A program made the position numbers and the translations under genes. A DNA stretch of 64,000 nucleotides from Sphingobacterium sp. UBA5670 (GTDB lineage Bacteria > Bacteroidota > Bacteroidia > Sphingobacteriales > Sphingobacteriaceae): assembly GCF_002420705.1 (NCBI RefSeq), contig NZ_DIIM01000019.1:1-64000 (forward strand). Reading direction: 5' to 3'. Shown piece by piece: positions 1 through 8,794 of this stretch (positions are counted from its first letter, which is position 1; each line of letters starts with the position of its first letter). The notes below the pieces were generated by a model. The model was not told the origin of the DNA. It was given only the letters and a program-made list of their open reading frames with translations, and made no database searches.

Positions 1-21
1 AAACGAGCCGCTCTTTTATAT

Positions 22-1722
22 TTAATAACCTTTCGCTGTATCATCTCCGCGCGGATCAGCACCCGTCTGCAGTTTTCCGTTTGGAAGAATAAGAATATTT
101 TCTACACGGCCTATTGTTCCTCTCGGATTTATTATGTAGCCGTCTTTTACTAAGAGATCGCGTAAGTTGCTCTCAATAGCATTGGTTTCTACGTCAATTC
201 GGTCAGGAAGCCATTGATGATGAAATCTTGGCACGCTCACAGCTGCCTGTGCATTCTTTCCAAAATCGATGACGTTTAGTATGGTCTGAAAAACAGATGT
301 AATGATAGTCGATCCGCCTGGTGTTCCCACGACCATAAATAGCTTGCCATCTTTTTCTACAATTGTAGGTGTCATCGAACTGAGCATTCTTTTTCCTGGC
401 TGAATCTCATTTGCCTTTTCACCTGTCAATCCATACATATTCGGTATGCCGGCTTTAACTGAAAAATCGTCCATTTCATTGTTCAACAGGAAACCTGCAC
501 CGGCAACAAATACTCCCGAGCCATAGGAGTCATTAAGCGTCGTTGTGATAGAGACAGCATTCCCTTGTGCGTCAACAATATTAAAATGTGTTGTTTGCTC
601 GCTTTCATAGCCAGGAATGACGTCAGCATTGACATCTTTACTTAATGTCGCTTTATGGAAATTAAATGCATTGAGTTTACTTGCATTAGAACTGGAGTCA
701 ATAAGTTGTTGGACAGGCACCTTGATGAAATCAGGATCTCCTAAATATTTGGCTCTATTGGCATAGACATAACGTTCGGCCTCCACCATGATTCGAACGG
801 TTGAATCTTTTTGAAAGCCCCAACGTTGAAGGGGAAACTGTTCGACTGATTTGAGCAGGGCTAAAAGAGATGTTCCTCCACTGGAAGGCGGAGGCATGGA
901 AATGACCTTATATCCCCTGTAACTTGTGTGAATTGGGCTGCGCCATAGCGCTTGGTAATCCAAGAGATCTTGGTGTGTAATAATTCCTTTTCCTTGCCCC
1001 ATTTCAGCGACAAGTAAATCTGCTGTTTTACCTTTATAGAAACCGTCTCGACCATCATTTGAAATTCTTTCCAATGTTGTTGCAAGTGCCTCCTGAATAA
1101 ACAGGTCTCCCGGCTTCCATAGGGTAGTTTTGATAATCGCTGCGCCGGAGGGATTCAGCTTGACAAAACGATCTTTATGGCTTTCAAACTCATTGGCTTG
1201 TCTTTGACTGATTTTAAAACCTGTTCTGGCTAGTTGGATTGCGGGGAGTAGGAGATCTTTCCACTGTAATTTGCCATACTTTTTGTGTGCTTCCCACATC
1301 CCTGCGACAGAACCGGGAATACCTGATGCTAATTGACTATATAGGCTCAGTTCTGGAATAACATTGCCTTGCGCATCAAGATACATATCCCGTGATGCTT
1401 TCAAAGGAGCTTTCTCGCGAAAGTCCAGCGCATCCAATTGGCCACTATGATCACGATAGAGCATAAAGCCCCCTCCGCCAATATTTCCTGCATTGGGATA
1501 AACCACTGCAAGTGCAAATTGTACTGCAACTGCAGCGTCTATCGCATTTCCACCTTGTTTTAAAATCTTTACTCCAACTTCCGAAGCCAAGGGATGCGCA
1601 GTGACTACCGCGGCCTTATTAAATGTACTTGCCTGCTCAACACTGGAATTTAGCTGCTGTTTTGTTGCACAAGAAGCAAGGAATATGCTAGCTACGAGCG
1701 AATAGGTTATAAATTTATACAT
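22..1722 (-). CDS. ggt: gamma-glutamyltransferase (lipoprotein form)
   Basis: Cleaves the gamma-glutamyl bond of glutathione and related peptides and transfers the glutamyl group to water or amino acids. It is made as a precursor that cuts itself into two subunits. The 566 residues are the usual length. The N-terminus is a lipoprotein signal with cysteine at residue 18 (FLASCAT), so the enzyme should be membrane-anchored and periplasmic. The autocleavage site is recognisable at QTTHF, and Thr377 is the probable nucleophile that becomes the N-terminus of the small subunit. The glycine-rich NIGGGGFM segment (about 80-87) and the GTPGGSTIITS segment near the C-terminus are family hallmarks. The next gene upstream on the same strand (mazG-like) ends 63 bases away, so read-through is possible. 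Family identity is secure; the physiological substrate is not shown. Confidence 0.95.
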   Translation of the reverse strand: MYKFITYSLVASIFLASCATKQQLNSSVEQASTFNKAAVVTAHPLASEVGVKILKQGGNAIDAAVAVQFALAVVYPNAGNIGGGGFMLYRDHSGQLDALDFREKAPLKASRDMYLDAQGNVIPELSLYSQLASGIPGSVAGMWEAHKKYGKLQWKDLLLPAIQLARTGFKISQRQANEFESHKDRFVKLNPSGAAIIKTTLWKPGDLFIQEALATTLERISNDGRDGFYKGKTADLLVAEMGQGKGIITHQDLLDYQALWRSPIHTSYRGYKVISMPPPSSGGTSLLALLKSVEQFPLQRWGFQKDSTVRIMVEAERYVYANRAKYLGDPDFIKVPVQQLIDSSSNASKLNAFNFHKATLSKDVNADVIPGYESEQTTHFNIVDAQGNAVSITTTLNDSYGSGVFVAGAGFLLNNEMDDFSVKAGIPNMYGLTGEKANEIQPGKRMLSSMTPTIVEKDGKLFMVVGTPGGSTIITSVFQTILNVIDFGKNAQAAVSVPRFHHQWLPDRIDVETNAIESNLRDLLVKDGYIINPRGTIGRVENILILPNGKLQTGADPRGDDTAKGY

Positions 1723-1785
1723 TGTTTTCGATTTAAGAATTTAAATAGCATCTCAAGGTGTTGCATACATAATGCTATCAAGCGA

Positions 1786-2112
1786 TTATTTAAGTTTGTC
1801 ATTGTTTTTATGCCGGTCGGCATCGCGAATTGATTTCTTTTGGAGATTTTGCTCTAATGCTTCTGTCAAGTCAATTCCGGTTTGATTGGCTAGGCACATT
1901 AAAACGAATAATACATCTGCCATTTCATCCGCTAAGTTGACTTCTTTATCTGATTTTTTGAACGATTGTTCTCCATATTGTCTTGCCATTATTCTAGCGA
2001 CCTCACCGACTTCTTCCATCAGTATGGCAGTATTGGTCAATTCGTTGAAATAACGTACTCCGGTACTATTGATCCATTTATCAATAACTTCCTGTGCTTC
2101 TTTAATTGTCAT
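1786..2112 (-). CDS. MazG-like nucleotide pyrophosphohydrolase
   Basis: Small all-alpha NTP pyrophosphatase of the MazG/iMazG type, expected to hydrolyse non-canonical or excess nucleoside triphosphates to monophosphates. The metal-binding pattern is visible: EEVGEVAR in the first helix pair and DEMADVLFVL in the second, giving the EExxE...ExxD arrangement. I start at the methionine of MTIKEAQ, giving 108 residues. The longer reading frame adds 23 residues that overlap the end of dtd and look like untranslated sequence. It follows dtd by 16 bases, so the two are probably one transcript driven by the promoter at 2605-2612. The exact nucleotide substrate cannot be told from sequence. Confidence 0.85.
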   Translation of the reverse strand: MTIKEAQEVIDKWINSTGVRYFNELTNTAILMEEVGEVARIMARQYGEQSFKKSDKEVNLADEMADVLFVLMCLANQTGIDLTEALEQNLQKKSIRDADRHKNNDKLK

Positions 2113-2128
2113 CTTATTCAATAAAAAA

Positions 2129-2587
2129 TTAAAAGTTGTCCTTATCTTTTGTGTCCATGATGATGGTAACTGGACCATCATTTAGAAGCTCTATTTTCAT
2201 ATCTGCTCCGAAAATCCCAAGCTGAACTTCTTTTTGAAGTAATTGGCTTAATAGTTTAGCCATCTCTTCATACATAGGTTTGGCTTTATCCGGTTTCGCT
2301 GCTCTGATAAAGGAAGGTCTGTTTCCTTTTTTTGTTTGGGCAAAAAGCGTAAATTGTGATATCAGAAGAATGCTTCCGTCAATATCCAGTATTGATTTAT
2401 TCATCAAGCCCTGTTCGTCTTCAAAGACTCTTAAATTAATAAACTTTTGTCCTAGCCATTTGAGATCTTCTATTGTGTCTGCTTCTTCGACTCCCAATAA
2501 GATCATAAAGCCTTTTTGAATCTGGCCGGTAATCTTATTATCGACAGTGCAAGAAGCGTGTTTTACTCGTTGAATAACTGCGCGCAT
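2129..2587 (-). CDS. dtd: D-aminoacyl-tRNA deacylase
   Basis: Hydrolyses D-amino acids (and glycine) mischarged on tRNA, a cytoplasmic proofreading step. The start at MRAVIQRVKHASC is the canonical DTD N-terminus. The two active-site motifs are present: SQFTL and, near the C-terminus, NDGPVT carrying the Gly-cisPro pair. Length of 152 residues is normal. The 20 extra upstream residues of the open frame overlap the putative promoter at 2605-2612 and are rejected. It is the first gene of a probable two-gene unit with the MazG-like gene, both of which remove aberrant substrates. Confidence 0.95.
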   Translation of the reverse strand: MRAVIQRVKHASCTVDNKITGQIQKGFMILLGVEEADTIEDLKWLGQKFINLRVFEDEQGLMNKSILDIDGSILLISQFTLFAQTKKGNRPSFIRAAKPDKAKPMYEEMAKLLSQLLQKEVQLGIFGADMKIELLNDGPVTIIMDTKDKDNF

Positions 2588-2604
2588 AATGAAAAGTATA
2601 AAAT

Positions 2605-2612
2605 CAAAGTTA
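2605..2612 (-). promoter_or_regulatory. putative -7 box for dtd
   Basis: TAACTTTG on the minus strand fits the Bacteroidota -7 consensus TAnnTTTG and ends 17 bases before the dtd ATG. No well-spaced -33 TTTG is evident: the nearest is 14 bases upstream, closer than usual. It supports the shorter dtd start. Confidence 0.5.
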
Positions 2613-2661
2613 AAAATTCCAATTGTCAAACACGATGGGAAATTCAATTTATCGCCTGCAT

Positions 2662-2707
2662 AAAATAAACCTCCCTTTCTCCTAATGGAAAAAGGGAGGT
2701 TTATTTT
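2662..2707 (-). terminator. strong intrinsic terminator after the thiamine receptor
   Basis: Perfect 17-bp inverted repeat (2662-2678 with 2691-2707) around a 12-base loop, with A/T-rich flanks that provide a U-run in either direction. It lies 87 bases past the end of the TonB receptor and before dtd, insulating the two minus-strand units. Confidence 0.85.
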
Positions 2708-2794
2708 CTAACGTATTTGGTTAGAAAGAACCTTCGTTCCGCTTTCATAGCTGTTGATGTTTACGGAATCATGAAGCTCTTGTAAAAAGGTATT

Positions 2795-5230
2795 TTAGAA
2801 TTTGAAGTTTAGGCCCAGTAGGAAATTCGTTGGTGCTTGAGGAAAATAAAAATTATAATATTTTCGGGTATCACCTTCCATCCAACCAAAGGTGTAGCCA
2901 TTGGCTTCGTACTTTTCGTTGAAGATGTTGTTGACCTGTAAAGTTGCACTAATGTTTTTGATGCCGAGTGCTGTAAAGCTATAGTTCGCTAACAGATTGT
3001 TGACAAAATAAGAAGAAATGCTTCTTTCTTTTGCCGCTGAATTGTCTAGATATTGTTGTCCCACAAATTTGGACAGGAGCGAAAATGTAAGTGATGTTAT
3101 TGGACTATAAGAAAGGTTACTTGACAATATAGTTCCCGGCGATAAAGCAATGTTTGTTTTTGAATAAAATATCCTTGTATCACCGATTACCTCTTCAAAA
3201 TCTTTAATTTTATTTTGGCTGAAACTAGCTGTTGCTTTCCAATTGAACTGCTTGTTGATGTTCCATGATCCATCGAACTCAAGCCCCATTCTATAACTAT
3301 CTTTGACATTTTGTCGAATCGGAGAACCTGTATCGCTGATTTCACCAGTTGGGATCAACTGATCCTTGTAAAACATGCCATATCCATTTAATCCGATGTT
3401 GAATTTCTCATTTGTAAAGCGATAGCCAAATTCGATGTCCTGCATTTTCTCCGGCGTAGGGTCAGGTAAAGCGCTATTTTTCTCTATAAAATCTTTGCGA
3501 ACAGGTTCTTTTTGTGCAAAGGCATAGGACGCGTATACATTTGAATGATCATTTAGCAAATAAGTTGCACCAGCTTTAGGGTTCAAGAAATTGAACTTAG
3601 GATGATAATTATAATTTTTCACCTTATCATCGTCACCATACATGTGGTAATCTACATTTCGATATTGAATATCGGCCATTAATATCCATTTGTCTAGTTT
3701 GTAATCGACTTTTAAGAAATTGCTGAAATCATTTTTTTGTGATTTCCCGAAGTAATATTTGTCGTCAAGAAAACCGGTTGATGCATATTGTGCCCATATC
3801 ACCTGGCCATAGTGTTTTCCTTTGTATTGATTATAAGCTCCCCCCCAAGTTATTTCAAGCTGATCATTCGGTCTGTAATTTAGGGCATAAGTCATGCCGT
3901 AAAAATAATTATCAAGCCATCTCCTACGGACGAGATCTGTTTTTTGTATGGTATCCTTACCAATGATGACGTTAGGCAAACCGTATTTACTTAGTTTATC
4001 TCCCGGTCTCATTTCTTCATAGTAACCATAACCTCTTGTATAGTGTAAGGCTGTATTGAGCGTCAATTTGTCGTTCAGGATATTGGTGTAATGAAGTTGA
4101 TGATGTTTCTGTGTATAATTATCTGTTTGGTTTTTATACGTGTATAGGTTATAATTCCGGCCAGCGTTCATGAAACGATCCTTATCCGCGCCGGAGATTT
4201 CGAGTGCATTATCTGCATAGTCATCCATGCGCGATCGATCGCCAGTAATCAATGGTTCGGGAACGCCATTCCAGGCTTGATAGGTCTTTTCTTTTCCCCA
4301 GAATACAATTCCTTTTAAAATATGTTTCTTGCCATAATAACCTCCGTCCACATAGAAAGATTGTAAGTCTGAACTACCTCTCTCGATATAACCATCGCTA
4401 CTGATTCGAGATAATCTGGCATTGAAGGCAAATTTGTCGTTAATTAGTCCGGTACCTACCTTGACTGTATTTTTCCAGGTATTATAGGAGCCAAATGAAT
4501 TGTTGAGTTCTGCGTAAGGGGTTTCGACTAAAGTATTGGACTGAATATTTAATGAGGCTCCAAATGATCCGGCACCATTCGTCGAAGTCCCAATACCACG
4601 CTGAACTTGGATGCTCTCGGTAGAAGAGGCAAAGTCGGGCAGGTTGACAAAAAACGATCCCATGCTCTCTGCGTCGTTTAGAGGAATGCCATTTAATGTT
4701 ACGTTGATTCGTTGGTTGTCCGAGCCTCTGATTGTCATTCCGGTATAACCTATGCCGGCACCGGCATCGGAATTTACCTGAACAGATGGCGTCTGGTTTA
4801 AAAGGAATGGGATATCTTGGCCGAGGTTATTACGAGATATTTCCTCTTTATTGATATTTTTAAAGGTTGTGGGAGCATTTCTTTTGGCACGGGTAGATTG
4901 TACAAGTACCTCTTCCATTTGAATTGTAGCAGGTTCTAATTGGACAATAAGTTCCAAATTGTTTTTAACATCCACATTTCGGCTCCATGTTTTATAACCT
5001 ACGGATGATAATTGGAGATGGTGTTTACCTGTATTGATGTGATAGAGTTTAATCAGCCCATTTTTGTCCGATTGGCCGGCAAAAGAAGCTTGACCATCGA
5101 TGGACACGGAAACATGCTGTAAGGGCTTCTGATTGGTCTTGTCTACAGTTTTAATTGTCAGATTCTGTTGCGCAATAGCAACTTGGCTTGAAATAGTAGC
5201 TAAGGAGCTACAAATCAAAAATTTGATCAT
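2795..5230 (-). CDS. TonB-dependent receptor under TPP riboswitch, probable thiamine transporter
   Basis: Outer-membrane active transporter of about 811 residues. After a Sec signal (MIKFLICSSLATISSQVAIAQ) comes a carboxypeptidase-like beta-sandwich extension (about residues 25-105), then the plug (QSTRAKRNAPTTFKNINKEEI, NNLGQDIPFLLNQTPSVQV, TIRGSDNQRINVTLNGIPLND) and a 22-strand-type barrel ending in an aromatic-terminated strand (LLGLNFKF). I choose the second ATG (5230) because the signal peptide begins there; the ATG at 5263 would add 11 polar residues. A TPP riboswitch lies directly upstream. By analogy with riboswitch-linked outer-membrane thiamine receptors of Bacteroides, the substrate is probably thiamine or a precursor such as the pyrimidine moiety. 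The family is seen in sequence; the substrate is inferred from regulation. It is a single-gene unit: a terminator follows, and no inner-membrane thiamine permease is adjacent. Confidence 0.9.
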   Translation of the reverse strand: MIKFLICSSLATISSQVAIAQQNLTIKTVDKTNQKPLQHVSVSIDGQASFAGQSDKNGLIKLYHINTGKHHLQLSSVGYKTWSRNVDVKNNLELIVQLEPATIQMEEVLVQSTRAKRNAPTTFKNINKEEISRNNLGQDIPFLLNQTPSVQVNSDAGAGIGYTGMTIRGSDNQRINVTLNGIPLNDAESMGSFFVNLPDFASSTESIQVQRGIGTSTNGAGSFGASLNIQSNTLVETPYAELNNSFGSYNTWKNTVKVGTGLINDKFAFNARLSRISSDGYIERGSSDLQSFYVDGGYYGKKHILKGIVFWGKEKTYQAWNGVPEPLITGDRSRMDDYADNALEISGADKDRFMNAGRNYNLYTYKNQTDNYTQKHHQLHYTNILNDKLTLNTALHYTRGYGYYEEMRPGDKLSKYGLPNVIIGKDTIQKTDLVRRRWLDNYFYGMTYALNYRPNDQLEITWGGAYNQYKGKHYGQVIWAQYASTGFLDDKYYFGKSQKNDFSNFLKVDYKLDKWILMADIQYRNVDYHMYGDDDKVKNYNYHPKFNFLNPKAGATYLLNDHSNVYASYAFAQKEPVRKDFIEKNSALPDPTPEKMQDIEFGYRFTNEKFNIGLNGYGMFYKDQLIPTGEISDTGSPIRQNVKDSYRMGLEFDGSWNINKQFNWKATASFSQNKIKDFEEVIGDTRIFYSKTNIALSPGTILSSNLSYSPITSLTFSLLSKFVGQQYLDNSAAKERSISSYFVNNLLANYSFTALGIKNISATLQVNNIFNEKYEANGYTFGWMEGDTRKYYNFYFPQAPTNFLLGLNFKF

Positions 5231-5299
5231 GGTAATGTATTTTGTTTGAGTTAAACAAATCATAGCAAGGGGTTACTATGACCGCACTATTTAACTAAC

Positions 5300-5400
5300 C
5301 TCTCCCTACGCCAGCATTATCTGGATCAGGTGTACAGAATTTAATCTGTTGGGTATAATCTCAGCCTTTATTTGTGTTCCTGACAAAACAAGGCACCCCT
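5300..5400 (-). promoter_or_regulatory. TPP (THI-box) riboswitch
   Basis: Read on the minus strand, the conserved blocks of the thiamine pyrophosphate aptamer appear in order: GGGGTGCC (5392-5399), GCTGAGA (5359-5365), an ACCC segment (5351-5354), ACCTGATCCAGATAATGC (5313-5330) and TGGCGTAGGGA (5302-5312). It lies about 70 bases upstream of the receptor start. I see no clear U-tailed terminator between aptamer and gene, so control is probably at translation initiation. High TPP should turn the receptor off. Confidence 0.95.
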
Positions 5401-5640
5401 ATTCGATGCTGCGAATATATAAATTTAAAATTGAAATGCTGTATAAAGAAGTAATTTATGACAAATGAAAAATGGGCATATTTGCTTTGTTATTTCGTTT
5501 TGGTTTAAATTTTTATGCAAATTGTAGTTTTTGGTATTTATTGTTCTTTTTAGGTACCTTGGCATGAATTTTTCTACTAGAGGTATGTATTCATACAGGT
5601 CAAATTTTTTTAGTTACTAAATTGATAGTGAGGAGATAAA

Positions 5641-6816
5641 ATGTTAAAATATTTAAGCGCTAATTATATTCTACCGATTACTGCAATGCCGATAAAAGAC
5701 GGTATTGTTTCGGTGGATGAGGAGGGGGTAATTCAAGGTATCTATGACCCGACTTCATTTACACCTACAGATAAAGCTAAGGTTGAGAAATATGAAGGAG
5801 TGATAATTCCAGGTTTTATCAATGCACATTGTCACATCGAATTGTCGCATATGAAAGGTAACGTTCCTAAAGGCACGGGGCTTCCGAACTTTTTGAGTAA
5901 GGTGATGACAACGCGATCGGCATCGATGAAGAAAATAGATGATGCTATGGCAAAAGCTGATAGGGAGATGTACGAAAATGGTATTGTCGCTGTTGGGGAT
6001 CATGCTAATACTGATAATTCCTCAAAATTGAAGGAAGATTCACAAATCCTCTACCACACATTTGTGGAAGTATTGGGAGTTGAACCTGAGGAAGCTGATT
6101 TTAAATTAAAAGAGGCCAAATCATTAACCCAAGAGTTTAGGAATGGTCATGTATCCATTACACCCCACGCACCTTATTCTTGTTCGAAGGTACTTTTCAA
6201 AAAATTCAAGAAAATGGTTCCGGAAACAAATATTATCAGTATTCACAATCAAGAAAGTGAAGAGGAGAATAAGCTGTTCCGTTATAAAATGGGTGAATTC
6301 TTAGACTTTTATAAGCGTATTGGAAAAAATGCTGATTCGATTAAAGCGCAGGCGAGAAATTCCATTCAGTCTTATCTTCCTTATTTGCCTTATCCGAATA
6401 GATTGCTGTTGGTTCATAATACCTATACTTCGTTAAAAGATTTAGATTTTGTCGAACGTATGGACCGTGATGTGGTGTGGTGTTTATGTCCAAAAGCAAA
6501 TCTTTATATTGAGGGGACATTGCCAAAAGTTCAGAATTTTATGAATGCTGGGCAGCGTCTGGTGATCGGAACGGATAGTTTAGCTTCAAACGATACCTTA
6601 TCTATCCTTGAAGAGCTGAAAGTATTGCATGCGCACTTTGAGGAACTTGATTTCTTACAGACTATTCAATGGGCTACTATTAACGGCGCTATTGCATTAA
6701 ATATTCAGGATGAGTTTGGGTCGTTAGAGGTCGGTAAAAAACCAGGTATCGTATTGTTGCAAGGGATGGAGCATATGCGTCTGCATGACAATGTTAAAGT
6801 TAAACGTCTAGCTTAG
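5641..6816 (+). CDS. amidohydrolase-family deaminase (SsnA/MtaD-like), substrate unknown
   Basis: Metal-dependent amidohydrolase of the cytosine-deaminase/TrzA group. Visible metal and active-site elements are NAHCHIELSH (HxH, about residues 61-70), the PHAPYS segment (about 176-181), SIHNQESEEEN (about 200-210), and GTDSLASNDTLSILEEL near 320 with the catalytic aspartate. An N- and C-terminal beta-sandwich frames the barrel (LEVGKKPGIVLL at the end). Relatives are annotated as methylthioadenosine/S-adenosylhomocysteine deaminases, cytosine deaminases or chlorohydrolases; nothing here decides between these. An AGGAG Shine-Dalgarno-like sequence (5631-5635) precedes the ATG by 5 bases, unusual in this lineage. 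It appears monocistronic: a separate promoter precedes acyP. Confidence 0.8.
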   Translation: MLKYLSANYILPITAMPIKDGIVSVDEEGVIQGIYDPTSFTPTDKAKVEKYEGVIIPGFINAHCHIELSHMKGNVPKGTGLPNFLSKVMTTRSASMKKIDDAMAKADREMYENGIVAVGDHANTDNSSKLKEDSQILYHTFVEVLGVEPEEADFKLKEAKSLTQEFRNGHVSITPHAPYSCSKVLFKKFKKMVPETNIISIHNQESEEENKLFRYKMGEFLDFYKRIGKNADSIKAQARNSIQSYLPYLPYPNRLLLVHNTYTSLKDLDFVERMDRDVVWCLCPKANLYIEGTLPKVQNFMNAGQRLVIGTDSLASNDTLSILEELKVLHAHFEELDFLQTIQWATINGAIALNIQDEFGSLEVGKKPGIVLLQGMEHMRLHDNVKVKRLA

Positions 6817-6840
6817 TATTTAATTCTACAAAAACTTCTG

Positions 6841-6848
6841 TACTTTTG
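6841..6848 (+). promoter_or_regulatory. putative -7 box for acyP-flippase
   Basis: TACTTTTG matches TAnnTTTG and starts 24 bases after the amidohydrolase stop. It would give an 80-base untranslated leader before acyP that carries the tandem palindromes at 6863-6894. No obvious -33 element. Confidence 0.4.
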
Positions 6849-6862
6849 CCCTTATGAAACGT

Positions 6863-6894
6863 CTATAATTATAGTCTTAAAACTATAGTTATAG
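6863..6894 (+). repeat. tandem palindromic 12-mers, possible operator
   Basis: CTATAATTATAG (6863-6874, a perfect palindrome) recurs with one change as CTATAGTTATAG (6883-6894), exactly 20 bp apart, about two helical turns. It sits just downstream of the putative -7 box, a position suited to a dimeric repressor or to RNA hairpins in the leader. No regulator can be assigned. Confidence 0.4.
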
Positions 6895-6933
6895 TACGCT
6901 CCATCTGATCGATGGAATAAAAATAAGTTACAG

Positions 6934-7215
6934 ATGAAACATTTGAATATTTCAATAAGGGGTAAAGTTCAGGGAGTCTTTTTTAGATTGACAACGAAAG
7001 CAGTGGCAGATCAGGTAGGTGTTAGAGGCTTTGTTGTCAATTTAAAAGATGGTTCTGTTTATATTGAAGCCGAGGGCGATGATTTTGCATTGGATTCATT
7101 GTTGGAGTTCTGCCAAGAGGGCCCCGAAGGTGCCATTGTTGAAAGTGTAGAAGTCAAGGAAAGTGAACTGAAGAGCTTTTCTAATTTTGAGGTAGTTAAA
7201 AGAGTTCAATCCTAA
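6934..7215 (+). CDS. acyP: acylphosphatase
   Basis: Cytoplasmic enzyme that hydrolyses acyl phosphates such as acetyl phosphate. The 93-residue ferredoxin-like fold carries both signatures: GKVQGVFFR with catalytic Arg18 and GFVVNLKDGSVYIEAEG with catalytic Asn36. It is followed 12 bases later by the flippase gene, so the pair is probably co-transcribed, although no functional link is evident. Confidence 0.93.
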   Translation: MKHLNISIRGKVQGVFFRLTTKAVADQVGVRGFVVNLKDGSVYIEAEGDDFALDSLLEFCQEGPEGAIVESVEVKESELKSFSNFEVVKRVQS

Positions 7216-7227
7216 ATCTTTTTTACT

Positions 7228-8730
7228 TTGTCAGTACTAAAAAAGTTCGCTGGTCAGACCATGATCTATGGCCTGAGTACGATTATAGCTCGTATGCTAT
7301 ATTTCGTTATGACACCATTATATGTCCTCAAATATCCACCTACATCCTACGGAATATTTACGAATATGTATGCTTGGGCCTCCATGATCAATGCTGTTTT
7401 GGCATTTGGAATGGAGACTACGTTTTTTAGATTTCTTCAAAAAGTCGAAGAAAAAGATAAAAAGCAGGTTTTTAATAATAGTTTTATCGTTATAGCCTCG
7501 CTGGCCACATTATTTTTTATAACGGCCATTGTCTTTGCGGGCACTATTGGTAGCTGGTTGAATAAGGGAACTTATAATGCAGATTACGAGTGCTATGTGA
7601 AGTACTTTGCCCTCATATTGGCACTGGATGCTCTGGCTATTGTTCCGTTTGCAAAATTAAGATCGGAAGGAAGACCTATTCGATTTGGTGCTATTAAACT
7701 AGCTAACATTGGTATTATGGTTCTGCTGAATCTGTTCTTTATAGCCCTTGTTCCCTATTTAATAAAAGAAGGTGGCTTCTTGGGGACTTGGTGTTCCGGC
7801 TGGTACAGGAATGAATGGATTGGTTATGTTTTTATATCCAATATTGTAGCAAGTGCAGCTACCTTTTTATTGCTTCTTCCCGAAATGAGAGGTTTTTATT
7901 TTAAACCGGAAAAGCAGCTAATATTAAAAATGCTATCGTATAGCTTTCCGATTTTAATAGCCAATATTTCTTATATCATCAATGAAAATTTAGATAAGAT
8001 TGTATTACCAATTTATCTGCCAAAAGATATAGGAGATCGCGATTTAGGTATATACGGTGCCGTTGGAAAACTAGCGATGTTTCTGAGTATTTTTGTTCAG
8101 GCTTTTCGGTTGGGAGCTGAACCATTTTTCTTTTCTTATGCAAAGAACGCAAATGCAAAGAAGACTTATGCCTTGATTATGGAATATTTTGTAATAGCCA
8201 TGATGTTGGTCATGCTGGGTATTACAGCGAATATAGACTGGTTGAAATATTTTATAAAAGGTAATGCGGAGACCCGTGATCTATATTGGTCCGGACTTTT
8301 CATCGTTCCCCTCTTGTTGTTCAATTATGTTCTGTTGGGTATTTATATGAATCTTTCGGTATGGTATAAGCTTTCAGACCAAACGCGATATGCCTTGTAT
8401 ATTTCACTCGTAGGTGCAGGAATAACCATTGTGGCCAACTATTATCTGATTCCTAGATATAGTTATGTAGGCGCATCGATCGTGACATTTTTAGCCTATT
8501 TTTCTATGGTTGTACTATCTTATGTATGGGGGCAGAAACATTATCCTATACCCTATAAACTGGGTAAGATTCTACTATATATATTGGTAGGCATATGTTT
8601 CTCTTATCTATCTTACTTTATATTTAATCATAATGCCTTTGTCGGCAATGGACTCTTATTAGCTTATATCGGCGGGGTATTTCTCATGGAGCGAAATCAA
8701 CTTAAGCAGTTTCTAAAGAAAACTGCATAA
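7228..8730 (+). CDS. polysaccharide/lipid-linked oligosaccharide flippase
   Basis: Integral membrane protein of 500 residues in the MOP/MATE exporter superfamily, with about 12-14 predicted membrane helices spread over the whole length. The N-terminus (LKKFAGQTMIYGLSTIIARMLYFVMTPLY) is typical of Wzx-like oligosaccharide flippases. It should move an undecaprenyl-linked glycan across the inner membrane; the glycan is unknown because no glycosyltransferase genes flank it. The start is a TTG codon: the next ATG (7261) would remove the conserved first residues of this family. It is followed at once by a terminator. Confidence 0.85.
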   Translation: MSVLKKFAGQTMIYGLSTIIARMLYFVMTPLYVLKYPPTSYGIFTNMYAWASMINAVLAFGMETTFFRFLQKVEEKDKKQVFNNSFIVIASLATLFFITAIVFAGTIGSWLNKGTYNADYECYVKYFALILALDALAIVPFAKLRSEGRPIRFGAIKLANIGIMVLLNLFFIALVPYLIKEGGFLGTWCSGWYRNEWIGYVFISNIVASAATFLLLLPEMRGFYFKPEKQLILKMLSYSFPILIANISYIINENLDKIVLPIYLPKDIGDRDLGIYGAVGKLAMFLSIFVQAFRLGAEPFFFSYAKNANAKKTYALIMEYFVIAMMLVMLGITANIDWLKYFIKGNAETRDLYWSGLFIVPLLLFNYVLLGIYMNLSVWYKLSDQTRYALYISLVGAGITIVANYYLIPRYSYVGASIVTFLAYFSMVVLSYVWGQKHYPIPYKLGKILLYILVGICFSYLSYFIFNHNAFVGNGLLLAYIGGVFLMERNQLKQFLKKTA

Positions 8731-8774
8731 AAGAAAAGGTCGTGCTATTTAAGTTAAGCACGACCTTTTTCTTT
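8731..8774. terminator. bidirectional terminator, flippase/dusB
   Basis: Stem of 16 bp or more (8731-8746 with about 8757-8774, core GGTCGTGCT/AGCACGACC) with an A-run before and a T-run after, placed between convergent genes. Confidence 0.85.
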
Positions 8775-8794
8775 TAAACTATAATGGTTTGAAC

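Noticed and set aside
5641..6816. Assignment to a specific deaminase (methylthioadenosine, aminofutalosine or cytosine)
   Set aside because: The motifs are shared by all these enzymes and the neighbours do not point to one pathway.
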